Assembly: GCA_030704615.1 (NCBI GenBank)
Contig: CM060734.1
Location: 27,542,042-27,606,041 of the forward strand
Direction of reading: 5' to 3'
Source: Takakia lepidozioides
Lineage: Eukaryota; Streptophyta; Takakiopsida; Takakiales; Takakiaceae
Length of the DNA: 64,000 bases
The first letter of the stretch is position 1. Every line of letters begins with the position of its first letter. The translations under genes were made by a program, and so were the position numbers. A model generated the notes under the pieces. The model was not told the DNA's origin, searched no databases, and saw nothing but the letters and a program-made list of their open reading frames with translations. Below, piece by piece: positions 33,364 through 44,510 of this stretch.

Positions 33364-34383
33364 ATGCGTGTGGAAAACAGATCAACCCTGTTGCTCCTTA
33401 ATGCTCGATGTATTGATGGGGAGCTGGATTGGTGGGTGAAACAACTTGTCAAGCGAGCAAAGACTGTTGTGTCGTTCATCCACACACACCACATCCCTTT
33501 TGCAATATATAGGAGGCACGAACCCAAATACAGCCTCCGCAATCCAGCGAAACGTTTTATCACTAACTTCTTGATGGTGGATCGGTTGGTGACGGTGAAG
33601 AGCAGTCTGGAGTACACCATCATCGATCCTCAATGGGATGCGTACACACGGACATTGTGGGACTCCAGAAAAACCAAGTCATTGGGCAAAAGTCAAAAAG
33701 TTCGAAATAACATTCGCAGTGACGATTTCTGGAAGAAATGTGAAAACTATGTTTATATGGTGGAGCCGGTGTGAATCGTCTTGCGGGAGTTTGATGGAAA
33801 ACAACCAGTAATGGGCAAGGCATGGTTACTAATGCAAAATCTTGAGAAGCACGTCCAATCCTTGAGGCATTCTCCCTTCTCCTTGGAACCTGAACTTACG
33901 GACAGTGCTGAGGATGCATTTTACGACCGTCGTTTGATGGTTCAAACGGACTTGCATTATGTGGGGGCTTTGCTCAATCAATTTTTACTCGACAATACCA
34001 TGCTCCGAGATAACGCTGATGCCAAGGCCGGCCTCGTGCAAGTGCTCATGCGACTGGCTCCGCCGAACCATGCAGAGAGAGCTATATCCGAGTACCAATG
34101 CTTCTCAGATCGCTGCGACCCTTTTGAGGACATGTCGGATCCAAAAGAGCTCAATATGCTGCTACATGAATGGTGAGATCTGATTGGAGCTGGAGCAAGA
34201 ACATTGGCTCCCATTGCGAAGCATATTCTTGCTCAAGTGTGCTCTGCCTCATCTTGCGAACGCAATTGGAGCAGTTACTCATTTGTTCACAACAAGATTC
34301 GCAATAGGTTGAATTCCGCGAGGGATGACAAATTGGTGTATCTGTATACCAATTGCTACGTGAGAGGGCAGCGGATGATGCTG
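33364..34383 (+). pseudogene. hAT transposase, catalytic part and dimerisation domain
   Basis: One plus-strand frame with two in-frame TGA codons (33772 and 34174) and no frameshift. It begins in mid-protein at ELDWWVKQLVKRAKTVVSFI, continues through the typical FITNFLMVDRL and FDGKQPVMGKAW blocks, and ends with SSCERNWSSYSFVHNKIRNRL, the hAT C-terminal dimerisation motif. The second TGA replaces the second Trp of the conserved EWW. The N-terminal BED finger and first catalytic Asp are missing. hAT transposases perform cut-and-paste movement with 8-bp target duplications. Confidence 0.85.
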
Positions 34384-35143
34384 CGACCGCTAATACTACG
34401 GTCGCTATTTTTTTTTTAATGAAAAACAAGCGACCGCCATTACTGCGGTCGCTTTTATTTCCCTTCATTTTGTACAATATTGCGGTCACTTCTATTTTGT
34501 ATATTTTTAAATTTAAGCGACCGCCCGTATGGCGGTCGCTATTGTTTTTTATTTCAAAATATAATGCGACTGCCGGAATGGCGGTCGCTTCATTTGTTAA
34601 TATATTTAAAATAAAGCGACCGCCAGTAAGGTGGTCGCTTTTAATCTTTATATTTTATGGCGGTCGTTTGTTTTTCTACATATTTTTTTAAGTTAAGCGA
34701 CCGCCCAATGGCGGTCGATTTTTTTTAAAATATATTTTTGAAATTATCCGACCGCCATATGGCGGTCGCTTGTTCTGTACATATTTACAAAATTGTGCGA
34801 CCGCCAATACGGCAGTCACTTGTTTTCTTTTTTAAATTAGGCGACCGCCAATTTTGTTTTTTTTTTTAAATAAATTGAAGCGACCGCCAAGATAGCGGTT
34901 GCTATTTCTTTTTTTAATTCAAAAAATAAAGCGATTGCCAGTGCGACCGCCAATCTTGTTTTTAAATAAAATAAAATTGAAGCGACCGCCAATATGGCGG
35001 TCGCTATTTCTTTTTCTATTTCAAAAAATAAAGCAACCGCCAGTGCAACCGCCAATCTTGCTTTAAAAAACAAAATTGAAGCAACCGCCAATACGGTGGT
35101 CGCTATTTCTTTTTTAATTTCGAAAAACAAAGCGACTGCCGTA
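34384..35143. repeat. right array of GCGACCGCC hairpins
   Basis: About a dozen degenerate units of the same hairpin family as 30600-32615. The array begins right after the hAT frame. It ends at 35143, where the 3.39-kb tandem array starts. Confidence 0.85.
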
Positions 35144-35314
35144 ATTGGTTGAAGAACACCTGTAATTTCTGAACTCTTGCCAAGTTTGAATTATGTTGTG
35201 CCGATGTTCACTCGTAATCTGAGAGCAGAGAGAATGCAGGCCTTTTATCCATTTGGTATTCAAGTCCAAGGATAGAACTACATTGTAGAGGGAGAGCCTT
35301 ATGAGAATGGGTCT

Positions 35315-35349
35315 GGTATGCGCACTCCCTTACGGGGTGAGTGCATACC
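35315..35349. repeat. hairpin in the tandem unit (GGTATGCGCACTC ... GAGTGCATACC)
   Basis: Two arms of 11-13 bases surround a loop with CCTTACGGGGT. A related element, GGGACTGCCATACC, follows about 20 bases later. Present in every unit (for example at about 38694, 55483, 58874 and 62265). Confidence 0.7.
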
Positions 35350-38300
35350 AAACTCACTCCATAAGGGACTGCCATACCAGGGGTTGGATGGTGGGTGCCC
35401 CCCCTCTCCCTCTCTCCAATTATCTGTTTGGGATTAACAATTTTTTTCCTAAGCCTATCTGGTTTGGAAATTTATTGTCTTGAACTTTACCACCGAGGAT
35501 GTAGCCTGCAATTTTTCATCCATTACATCCTTCCTCGATGTAACCATAACAGATGTAAGCCTAAGAGGATGTAACCTTAATGAAAGTGCAAAATTTCATT
35601 CCCAGTGGATGAAATCGGCGGATGGTTTGCCTAACCGTCTCTCTGCCCTAAGCACAGCACGATACTCGTGCTTGTTTTCTCTGGTGGAGGGCGATGGCGG
35701 CCGAGTGCTCGAGCAGCACGATCTGCGCGCGCTTGTTTTTTTTAATGCGCGATGGCGGCAGGTACTTCCATTTCCCGTGCTGGCAAACGACCTACTGCTG
35801 TGTTTGCCTGCAATCTTTCGCATTCATGAAGCGGCGGCGCTCTTAAGGAGACGGAGGAAGTTAAGTTGCACTTTGTAAAGATGCAATTTTCCTCAAGTCT
35901 CCCATTTTGTTGCATTCTATTGTGATCTCTTGAGATTCAGATGTTGAACGCCGCAGCGTCCCACTCACAAACGATTAAGGTTCTTAGTGGTGTCGCATCT
36001 TTGTTCTTCTTTTGATCAATTTGCTCACTGTAGAATGCATGTTGGACATGGATAGCAACTGCGAAGACCTGCTACTCGCTTGGTGCATCCTCACTAACAC
36101 CCATCTTGATGTGGTGGTTTTGGGGACGGGCACAGGTGAGGGCCTTCACTTAATATGTATCTTTCAGTTTGCAGATGATCAAAAGACTTGGCGATGGGTG
36201 ACGATTGACGCTGAATACTGCTTCAGCGGGGCATCCGATACGATTTGTTTTGTTTTTTTATGATTGCAACCAACTGCTTCTGTTGAACAATATGGCAATG
36301 TGCTGAGCTTTATAGAATACAGACGTTCTATTAAGACTCGAGGGTTTTCAACCTGATTATAAGTCGGTTTTTCTAGCATGATACCAGTATGAACTTTGGC
36401 ATCATATTGATATGGTGCTGGAGTAACATCTCCAGACCTAAAGCTATCCAGTGATGCTTAAAACAGGCCTTCTTATGTTGTTTTAACATGGTAAGTACCA
36501 AGGAGTACTTTTTGGACATTGAGGTTAGAGTTCTAAGACTAAAACAGTCACGACTACACTGCTCTAATTAGAGATTACCAAGCTGCTGGCATGATGGGCT
36601 TTTCGGATTACATAACATCTGTTTTAAGGTTGCCAAAGCAATGCCTTTGGAACCACCCTTTGAGCAAATTACAGGCTGTCTGGTCTGATTATCAAGCAGG
36701 TCTTTGGAACTACGTTCTGAATTTAGAACAGAATGTCTAAGCTGTTTTGGCTCGATGGCTTTTCAGACTACATACTGGCTGCTTTAGGTGTACCAAGCAG
36801 CATCTTTGAAATTAAGCGTTGAGTTTAAAACAGGCCAAGCACCTGGCATGACGGGCTTTTCAGATTACATAACATCTGTTTTAAGGTTGCCAAGCTATGC
36901 CTTTGGAACCACCCTTTGAGTCTGAAACAGATCTGGTTTTACTGTTTTAACTTGTTTAAGGCAGATATATTCATTGTTTTAGCTCGAAGAATACCAAGCA
37001 GATGTATTGAAGGGCTTTGCCAAATTACCACCGTCTGGTCTGAGTTACGAAGCAGGTTTTTGGAACTACTCTCTGAGTTTAAAACAAAACTGTCTAAGCT
37101 GTTTTGGCTTGATGGATTACATAATGGCTGCTTTAGGTGTACCAAGCAGTATCTTTGGAATTAACCATTGAGTTTAAAACAGGCCTGGTTACGCTATTAT
37201 AAGTTTGAAAAGTACCAAGTAGTACTTTTGGACATACCCAGTGATTTGAAAGCAAGACCTTTGCACACTGTTTTGACTTGGAAAAATACCAAGCAGTGGG
37301 CTGGTCTGGCTTTTTCAAAATACATAATTCAAACTGGGCTTTTTGGAATACCCTCTGAGCTGGTGTTGTCCATAAAGTTCTGATTATGCTCAATGTAGCA
37401 CTCCTGCTCTGATTGAGTTTTGGAGAGATGATGGAAATCCAGATCCAGACCTTTATGCATTCATGGAACATAGACTAAATTATCAGGTTGGGCTTTTGGA
37501 TTGCAACACCTGGCACTCGTTTTTAAAGGCTCAAGTGTTTCTGCTGATGGTAGTACCAAGGGTGGTGTTTGTCCTGGTTTTTTTTTTTTTTTTTTTTTTA
37601 AACGAGACTCCTTCAATGATGAATGACATCTGAATCCAGGGTGATGTTGTCTTGGAAATCCCACCCTCCACCCTAACTTTTCATGTACTTCCAGGAAGAT
37701 GACATGAGTTTCTATCAAGTAGATACTGTCTATGCGAGGTGAAGTTAGATAGTGCCTCGTCATGAAGCTGATTTGTCTTTATTTGACAATGACAGCACTT
37801 GTCTTGTCTGTGCCTTGACAAGACATATTTATCTTCCCTCTGTTTTTTGCCCAGTGTACTTAGTGGTTCTGTACACACTATCTACCTCTCACTTGTCATT
37901 TTCCAGTCTTCTTACTTTGATGTTCTAACACCTTTAATGGCTTTTGCGGAGGTCTGGCAAAGCCATGGGGTATCAGCCCCCTATACCTCCATAACAATAA
38001 TATGGAGCAACAAATCCCTCATAAGGTATGATCCTCTCCAGCAAAAATATGTTGGTTGATTGGGCATGGAGAGTAAGGCATCCTCGATGGTACCTGAAAT
38101 AAACGTAGAGCATCTAAATGACTTCTGAATGATGATATTATGAGCTAGGCCTTGGTAAGACAGCCTGCTAGAGTATATGTACTGTACACCTTATACATGA
38201 TCCGGTCAATGCACATTACTCTTGTTAGCTGGTCTCCTGTAGCCGATGCCTTATGTCAATTTTAGATACCTTACGATACGAGCGACTTCCGTGTCCTTGG

Positions 38301-39602
38301 CTCAAGTGCTTCCATGTTCTCCTGGTTATGGCTTTGCTCTTTGTAGCACCAAAAAAAGTACCCAATCTTACTATGTTGCTGGAAGATGGCTTGTTTGAAT
38401 CAGGGGCAGTAGACTACTGCCAGTGGCTGAAGAACACAAGTTCTTATTCATACCTTTGGGTAAATTGGTTCTAACCAAAAAGTTGGCTGATATGGTGGGA
38501 AGATGTGCAGTAGTCTGCTGCCATTGGTTGAAGAACACCTGTAATTTCTGAACTCTTGCCAAGTTTGAATTATGTTGTGCCGATGTTCACTCGTAATCTG
38601 AGAGCAGAGAGAATGCAGGCCTTTTATCCATTTGGTATTCAAGTCCAAGGATAGAACTACATTGTAGAGGGAGAGCCTTATGAGAATGGGTCTGGTATGC
38701 GCACTCCCTTACGGGGTGAGTGCATACCAAACTCACTCCATAAGGACTGCCATACCAGGGGTTGGATGGTGGGTGCCCCCCCTCTCCTCTCTCCAATTAT
38801 CTGTTTGGGATTAACAATTTTTTCCTAAGCCTATCTGGTTTGGAAATTTATTGTCTTGAACTTTACCACCGAGGATGTAGCCTGCAATTTTTCATCCATT
38901 ACATCCTTCCTCGATGTAACCATAACGGATGTAAGCCTAAGAGGATGTAACCTTAATGAAAGTGCAAAATTTCATTCCCAGTGGATGAAATCGCGGGATG
39001 GTTTGCCTAACCGTCTCTCTGCCCTAAGCACAGCACGATACTCGTGCTTGTTTTCTCTGGTGGAGGGCGATGGCGGCCGAGTGCTCGAGCAGCACGATCT
39101 GCGCGCGCTTTGTTTTTTAATGCGCGATGGCGGCAGGTACTTCCATTTCCCGTGCTGGCAAACGACCTACTGCTGTGTTTGCCTGCAATCTTTCGCATTC
39201 ATGAAGCGGCGGCGCTCTTAAGGAGACGGAGGAAGTTAAGTTGCACTTTGTAAAGATGCAATTTTCCTCAAGTCTCCCATTTTGTTGCATTCTATTGTGA
39301 TCTCTTGAGATTCAGATGTTGAACGCCGCAGCGTCCCACTCCAAAACGATTAAGGTTCTTAGTGGTGTCGCATCTTTGTTCTTCTTTTGATCAATTTGCT
39401 CACTGTAGAATGCATGTTGGACATGGATAGCAACTGCGAAGACCTGCTACTCGCTTGGTGCATCCTCACTAACACCCATCTTGATGTGGTGGTTTTGGGA
39501 CGGGCACAGGTGAGGGCCTTCACTTAAATGTAATCTTTCAGTTTTGCAGATGATCAAAAGACTTGGCGATGGGTGACGATTGACGCTGAATACTGCTTCA
39601 GC

Positions 39603-39607
39603 GGGGC
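39603..39607. repeat. 5-bp target-site duplication, left copy (GGGGC)
   Basis: GGGGC precedes the 5' LTR and follows the 3' LTR (53007-53011). Uninterrupted units have one GGGGC at this point (for example at about 56397-56401). Confidence 0.9.
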
Positions 39608-40674
39608 TGTTAGAGGACTGTAGGGGACTTAGACACTTATACGGGATCTGTAGGGTACCCTTAATTTTTGCACAGACTGAGACAAACAGGAACCTTAGGG
39701 GTGACAGCAGCGCACTGTAGAGGGGGTTACATAGCCCACACAGCCGACACAGCAGTCACAGCCCACACAGCCAATACAGCCCGTCACAGTCGTCACAGCC
39801 CACACAGCCGACACAGCCGTCACAGCCCACACAGCCGTCACAGTCGTCACAGCCCACACAGCCACAGCCCGTCACAGTCGTCACAGCAGACACAGCCACA
39901 GCAACACAGCCCGTACAGCCCACACACCCGTCAAGTCGCACAGCCACACAGCCCACACAGCCCGTCACAGTGTCACAGCCAGTCACAGCCCGGCACAGCC
40001 ACACAGCCAGTCACAGCCGACACAGCCAAACACAGCCAGTCACCGCTTGACACAGCTGTCACGATAATAGGGAATGAAGAGTAGGACAGGGAACGACTGT
40101 GGGGAACAACACCAGTGAAGGGAACATGTTAGTTCACATACGACGGTTAGAGAGGGAAACGGTTAGAACCGCGGATAGGAGGATAAAGGGAAGAACGGGG
40201 AATAGGAAGGGATATTATTCGGGGAGGACTCGGAGACAGGCGGGAGCGGAGATCGGAGAGCACGATGAAGGAGGAAAAGAGGATTAGTAGATGCTTGTCA
40301 TATGCAAAGCTAGAGTGATATGTAGAGCAGATTAGAGACATAATGGATTCGGCCTGATACCTGATAAATCATAATCTGATACTTATACGATACAATCACA
40401 CTGTGTAGAGAGATCTGAGTGAAGCTGTGGATTGAATGGAGGAGTTAAGGAAACCGATAAATTGATGAAGCAAACTGATACTTAATTATCAATGGTAAGG
40501 TAGCTAAGATGAATGCGGAAAAGGAAACAAATAGGAAACACCCCCATGATACACTAGCTGTAGGTCATGACTGATTGTTCTGCGCGGGCTGAGTACTTAG
40601 AGATTTCCAACTCTTCTATCTTGGAGTTTCCGCCTCGGATAGCGAAGGGATGGGTGAGTAAAAGCCGCGCGACA
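39608..40674 (+). repeat. 5' LTR, 1067 bp
   Basis: It starts TGTTAGAGG and ends GCGCGACA. It holds a CACAGCC minisatellite (about 39730-40060), the main length difference from the 3' LTR. Other differences are mostly single-base indels, so the two LTRs are young. Confidence 0.95.
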
Positions 40675-40676
40675 TT

Positions 40677-40694
40677 TGGCGACCATACTGGGGA
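40677..40694 (+). other. primer binding site
   Basis: TGGCGACCATACTGGGGA starts two bases after the 5' LTR. Its ends resemble the tRNA-Asp-type PBS (TGGCG... GGGGA) common in Tat/Athila elements, but the middle differs. Confidence 0.6.
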
Positions 40695-40738
40695 CCTGGG
40701 ACATGAACAACCAGATGTGACAGGCATCTGGTGGGATC

Positions 40739-43031
40739 ATGGTGGTTGGGCCATTAAGAGAATTTGAAGTGAATCAAATTCCCTGTGGAACGAAGGAAGA
40801 AAGATTGTCCAAACAATTCTTTCAAAGGTTCTTGGAATTGCCAGACGGATGTAAAGAAAATATTCTTAAACGAGTGCATGATGCTGATCCAGAATGGGGT
40901 CTGGAGAAAGGAGTGATAAAGATTTATCAGGTAGCCTGTAGAGGAAGAGCACGTTGGTTACCAACATTAGTTTATGTGATAGCGTTGCTATCCATTAAAC
41001 GAGTAGAGAGTTGAAGGTTGGGAAGAAAGAAAGGTGAATGTTTATACTCATATGCATGAAGAGCTTGTACTGGTAAAGAATTGGATTCCAAAGGATATTT
41101 TGTGGATCAAACTCACACCAAGAACAGCTTTTCAGACTTGTTTGCCATATGGTTATATGGTAACGGAGACTTCAAGTATAGCCAAGGGTGCATTGAAGCT
41201 TGAAAGAAATCCAGGCATATACGAGAGATATTACAGAAGAGAGTTTTGGTTATTGCCACATTAAAAGAAATGAAAGACATGGGACATGAGTGATGAAAGA
41301 GAAGCTAGACGACAAAGATATTCATCAAAAAGAGAAAGCTATCTGAAAGCTAATTATCCATATCTTTGGAGAGAGGAATAGACATAGGGGAATCATCTGG
41401 ACCTCTCACACCATCAAGATCAAAAAGTGCATCACCTATACCGGAAGAAACTAGAGTTGGATGCCACTCCTTCTGTTTCTTTGCAAGAAAGATTAAGGGA
41501 ATTGGTACAGGAGAAGATCAATCACGAGGTGGTGAAAGATCTGAGGTACATCCTTGGATAAAGACTTGACAGAAATCTTTGATAAGAGTTGGCATGGAAC
41601 ACCAAAAGCAGGAACTCCAGTTTCTGAAGCAGAAGATGAAGAAGGAGATGAGGATGTGTGGCAGAGCCAACGGAGAGTTCAGACTCTCCAACACCATTAC
41701 AGTTGAGTTACATGAGTGAAGAAGAAACCCAAGGGCAGAACTTGGAGGATTGAAAACAGAGAGAAGAATTGGAAAGGGAAGAATATGAAGAAGTAGACCA
41801 ACAGCTGAGGTTGAGACTACAACCAGGACATCCCAACCCGTTGGACCTGGATCAAGTGGAGCACTTGGATCACAGGCCAACGAAGGTGTCGGCTCAGGGG
41901 GATCAGGCGGGCTGCCTGGATCTGGCTCTGGGGGGACAGGGAGTGTGGGAAGTAGTGCAACTGAAGCTGGGAATACTGTGAATATCGTGGGCCAGAAGCA
42001 GGGAGTGCTCAAGGGCCACCACTTGGTGGAAGATCCACCACAAAAACAACAGGTCCAGAAGGACCAGCACCAGCAAGGGTGCCAGCACCTGTCAGTGGGC
42101 AGAAGGTAGGGCCACAGATGGCGTTACAACCAACACGGGCAAAACCACCCTTTCCAATATATTCAGGAAAGGGGATCCCGATGTACACATTAGCCAATTT
42201 GAGCACATGTGTATAGTGAACAATGAGAATGGCGATGATGCCAAGATGAGACTGTTTCCTTGTTCACTTATCAAGAAAGCAAGTGAATGGTATGCAAGAT
42301 TCCTGATAATTCATTTCCTAACCTGGAATGGCTTGAATACAGCATTTCGAAAATAGGTTCAGGACAAGTAAAAAGAGGATGAAGTGTATGGAAGTTTACA
42401 ACAGCTGAAGCAGAAGAAGCATGAAACTGTTGAAGAGTATATGGAGAAGATGGAATTGATGATGAAAAAGCTGGCTGCAGTACCAGCACCCGGTTTTACA
42501 GAAGACTTGGTTTGTGAGTGGACTAAGACCAGAGTTGCAAGAAAGTGGATATGTTACCCCATAATACAGTGGAGGAGGCATTTGAAACTGCCAAACAGAA
42601 TTGAGCAATTGGGAATGCTCAGGAGAGGAGAAAAAAGGAAGATGAGGACTCTGAAGATGAGTCAGATGAAGAAGAAGAGAGCAAGAGACTAAAAAGAAAG
42701 AGTAGAGAAGGAAAAGTTGAAAGAGGGATAACTATGAGAAAAGATTGGAAGAAATCTTGAAGAAGTATGCCACAGAGGCTGCAACACATTGGAGGAAGGG
42801 TGTATGGTGTGCAAAAGTGCCAGAATGAGGCCATACCACTAACAGAATGCCACATGAAGGAGAACACTGTACTATCTGTAAAATGGGATAACCATTCTAT
42901 GAGAATTGTTACTACAACAGAAATGACAGCGCAAGAGAACCTAGGCAAGTGAGGGTGCATCAGGTGCAGCCCCAGCCAAGAAGAAGCAATGATCAGGACC
43001 ACTATGGTAGGTCTGGTGGTATAACAATGGC
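40739..43031 (+). pseudogene. gag, broken by several frameshifts
   Basis: Coding traces switch frame at least five times. The N-terminal part (40739-41014) encodes REFEVNQIPCGTKEE and FLELPDGCKENILKR. At about 42165-42300 a capsid-like block reads DPDVHISQFEHMCIVNNEN and then AKMRLFPCSLIKKASEWYARF, typical of retrotransposon gag. A first zinc-knuckle-like CTICKMG with a stop lies at about 42857. The breaks are mostly single-base, so read errors could contribute. As written, no full gag protein could be made. Confidence 0.75.
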
Positions 43032-44510
43032 ATGGAAGGGAGAGGTAATTCAAGAGGGAATTACCAAGGAAATTCCAGAGGCAACTATCAGGGTAATCCA
43101 AGGGGGAATTACCAGCCCGGGAATCAGGATTATAGAAATAATCCAAGACCAGACCAAGGGCGAGGACCCAATGGTGAAGAGCTATGTTACTATTGTAATC
43201 AGCCAGGACATCGCAAGGCAGCCTGTTCATTCTGGATAAGACACCAGAATGAGATGAGAGCTCCTGTGAATGAGGGCCCAGTGGTGGCAGCTCACATGGT
43301 TAGGCCATGTGTTGTACCAGAAGTAAGTACAATGATAGTAACAAGAAGTAAAGCCAAACTAATACCTCCAGTAGAAGAGGAAGAAGATGAGACTGAAAGT
43401 GGCAATGATATGCCTGAAGATGAAGAGACTTGGAAGGATGAGAAGGAACTGCACAAGGAAGTGGCAGATACTATAAGGGAAATGCAAAAGAGTACGGATA
43501 TTCCTGTGGCAGATTCCTCTGATTCGGATGGAGAAAAAGAGGGGAGTGAGGAAGAAAGGAAAAAAGAAGATGCAGACATGCAAAGTAATGAAGAGACTTT
43601 GGCTGAAGTAATATGTCAGACCAAAGCAGAAATTACCATTGGACAGCTATTAGCTGTGGCACCTTATTGTAGGCACAGGCTGTATCAGGCAATCAATCGA
43701 ATTGCCCAAGAGACAGGAAACACAGACCTGAACAGCAAGGTGACCAGTTATAATGTGAAGCCGGAAGGGCGAGAACCAGTCATGGACTTTGATGATTCTA
43801 TGCCAGTAATCCAATTGAGAATTGGAAGCACAGAACTAACTGATGTACTGATAGATGGTGGTTCTGGAGTAAATATCATGACAGACCAATTAAGGAAGAA
43901 GCTTGGTCTAAGTAACATGAAACCAGCCCCATTTACAGTAACAATGGCAGATCAAAGAAGTGTACAGCCATTGGGATTAATAAGAGGAGTTAAGATACAG
44001 ATACAGAAAATGATCTTTATGATCACAGTAACTGTATTAAAAATGGATGAAGTCATGGAGGCTTACTCCTTATTATTGGGACGTCCGTGGCTGAAACAGG
44101 CAAGGGTATTCCATGACTGGAATTCTCAGTTACTAACTGTGCATAATGGGATGCACGAGATACAAATTACCACAAAGAAATCTAGTAGATTACCTGCTAC
44201 AAGAAGACCTCGAGGAGTCAGAGAGTATGACTGGAAGGGAGGACTGGATGAGGAGCAGGAAGCTACCCTATTTGCTGCACACCCAGAATGGGAGCAGGTT
44301 GCAGAGATGCGGCTGGAAAGCCTAAGTTGTTTGAGAGGTATCTGCTGTGGTGTAGTGACAGCAACACCAACTGAAGAAGAAACCAGCATTTACCCATCAC
44401 ATTTCTATGAAGAAAGAGAAGGAGAAATAGAAATCCTAGAAGAACCAGCCACTGTGAGCTTACAGGATGAAGTGGTGACGGTTGGACAATCACAGCTGAT
44501 GAGCAGGTGA
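43032..44510 (+). CDS. gag C-terminus and aspartic protease
   Basis: 492 codons open. Residues 3-35 are a GNYQGN-type low-complexity stretch. Residues 52-65 hold CYYCNQPGHRKAAC, a CCHC zinc knuckle for RNA packaging. Residues 110-190 are an acidic linker. The protease follows with LIDGGSGVNIM (catalytic Asp, about residue 275) and AYSLLLGRPWL. The frame ends in TGA four bases into the next frame. The minus-strand copy has no break there, so the stop stems from a small indel near 44480 in this copy or is a frameshift site. No ATG at the exact start is certain, because gag upstream is broken. Confidence 0.85.
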   Translation: MEGRGNSRGNYQGNSRGNYQGNPRGNYQPGNQDYRNNPRPDQGRGPNGEELCYYCNQPGHRKAACSFWIRHQNEMRAPVNEGPVVAAHMVRPCVVPEVSTMIVTRSKAKLIPPVEEEEDETESGNDMPEDEETWKDEKELHKEVADTIREMQKSTDIPVADSSDSDGEKEGSEEERKKEDADMQSNEETLAEVICQTKAEITIGQLLAVAPYCRHRLYQAINRIAQETGNTDLNSKVTSYNVKPEGREPVMDFDDSMPVIQLRIGSTELTDVLIDGGSGVNIMTDQLRKKLGLSNMKPAPFTVTMADQRSVQPLGLIRGVKIQIQKMIFMITVTVLKMDEVMEAYSLLLGRPWLKQARVFHDWNSQLLTVHNGMHEIQITTKKSSRLPATRRPRGVREYDWKGGLDEEQEATLFAAHPEWEQVAEMRLESLSCLRGICCGVVTATPTEEETSIYPSHFYEEREGEIEILEEPATVSLQDEVVTVGQSQLMSR

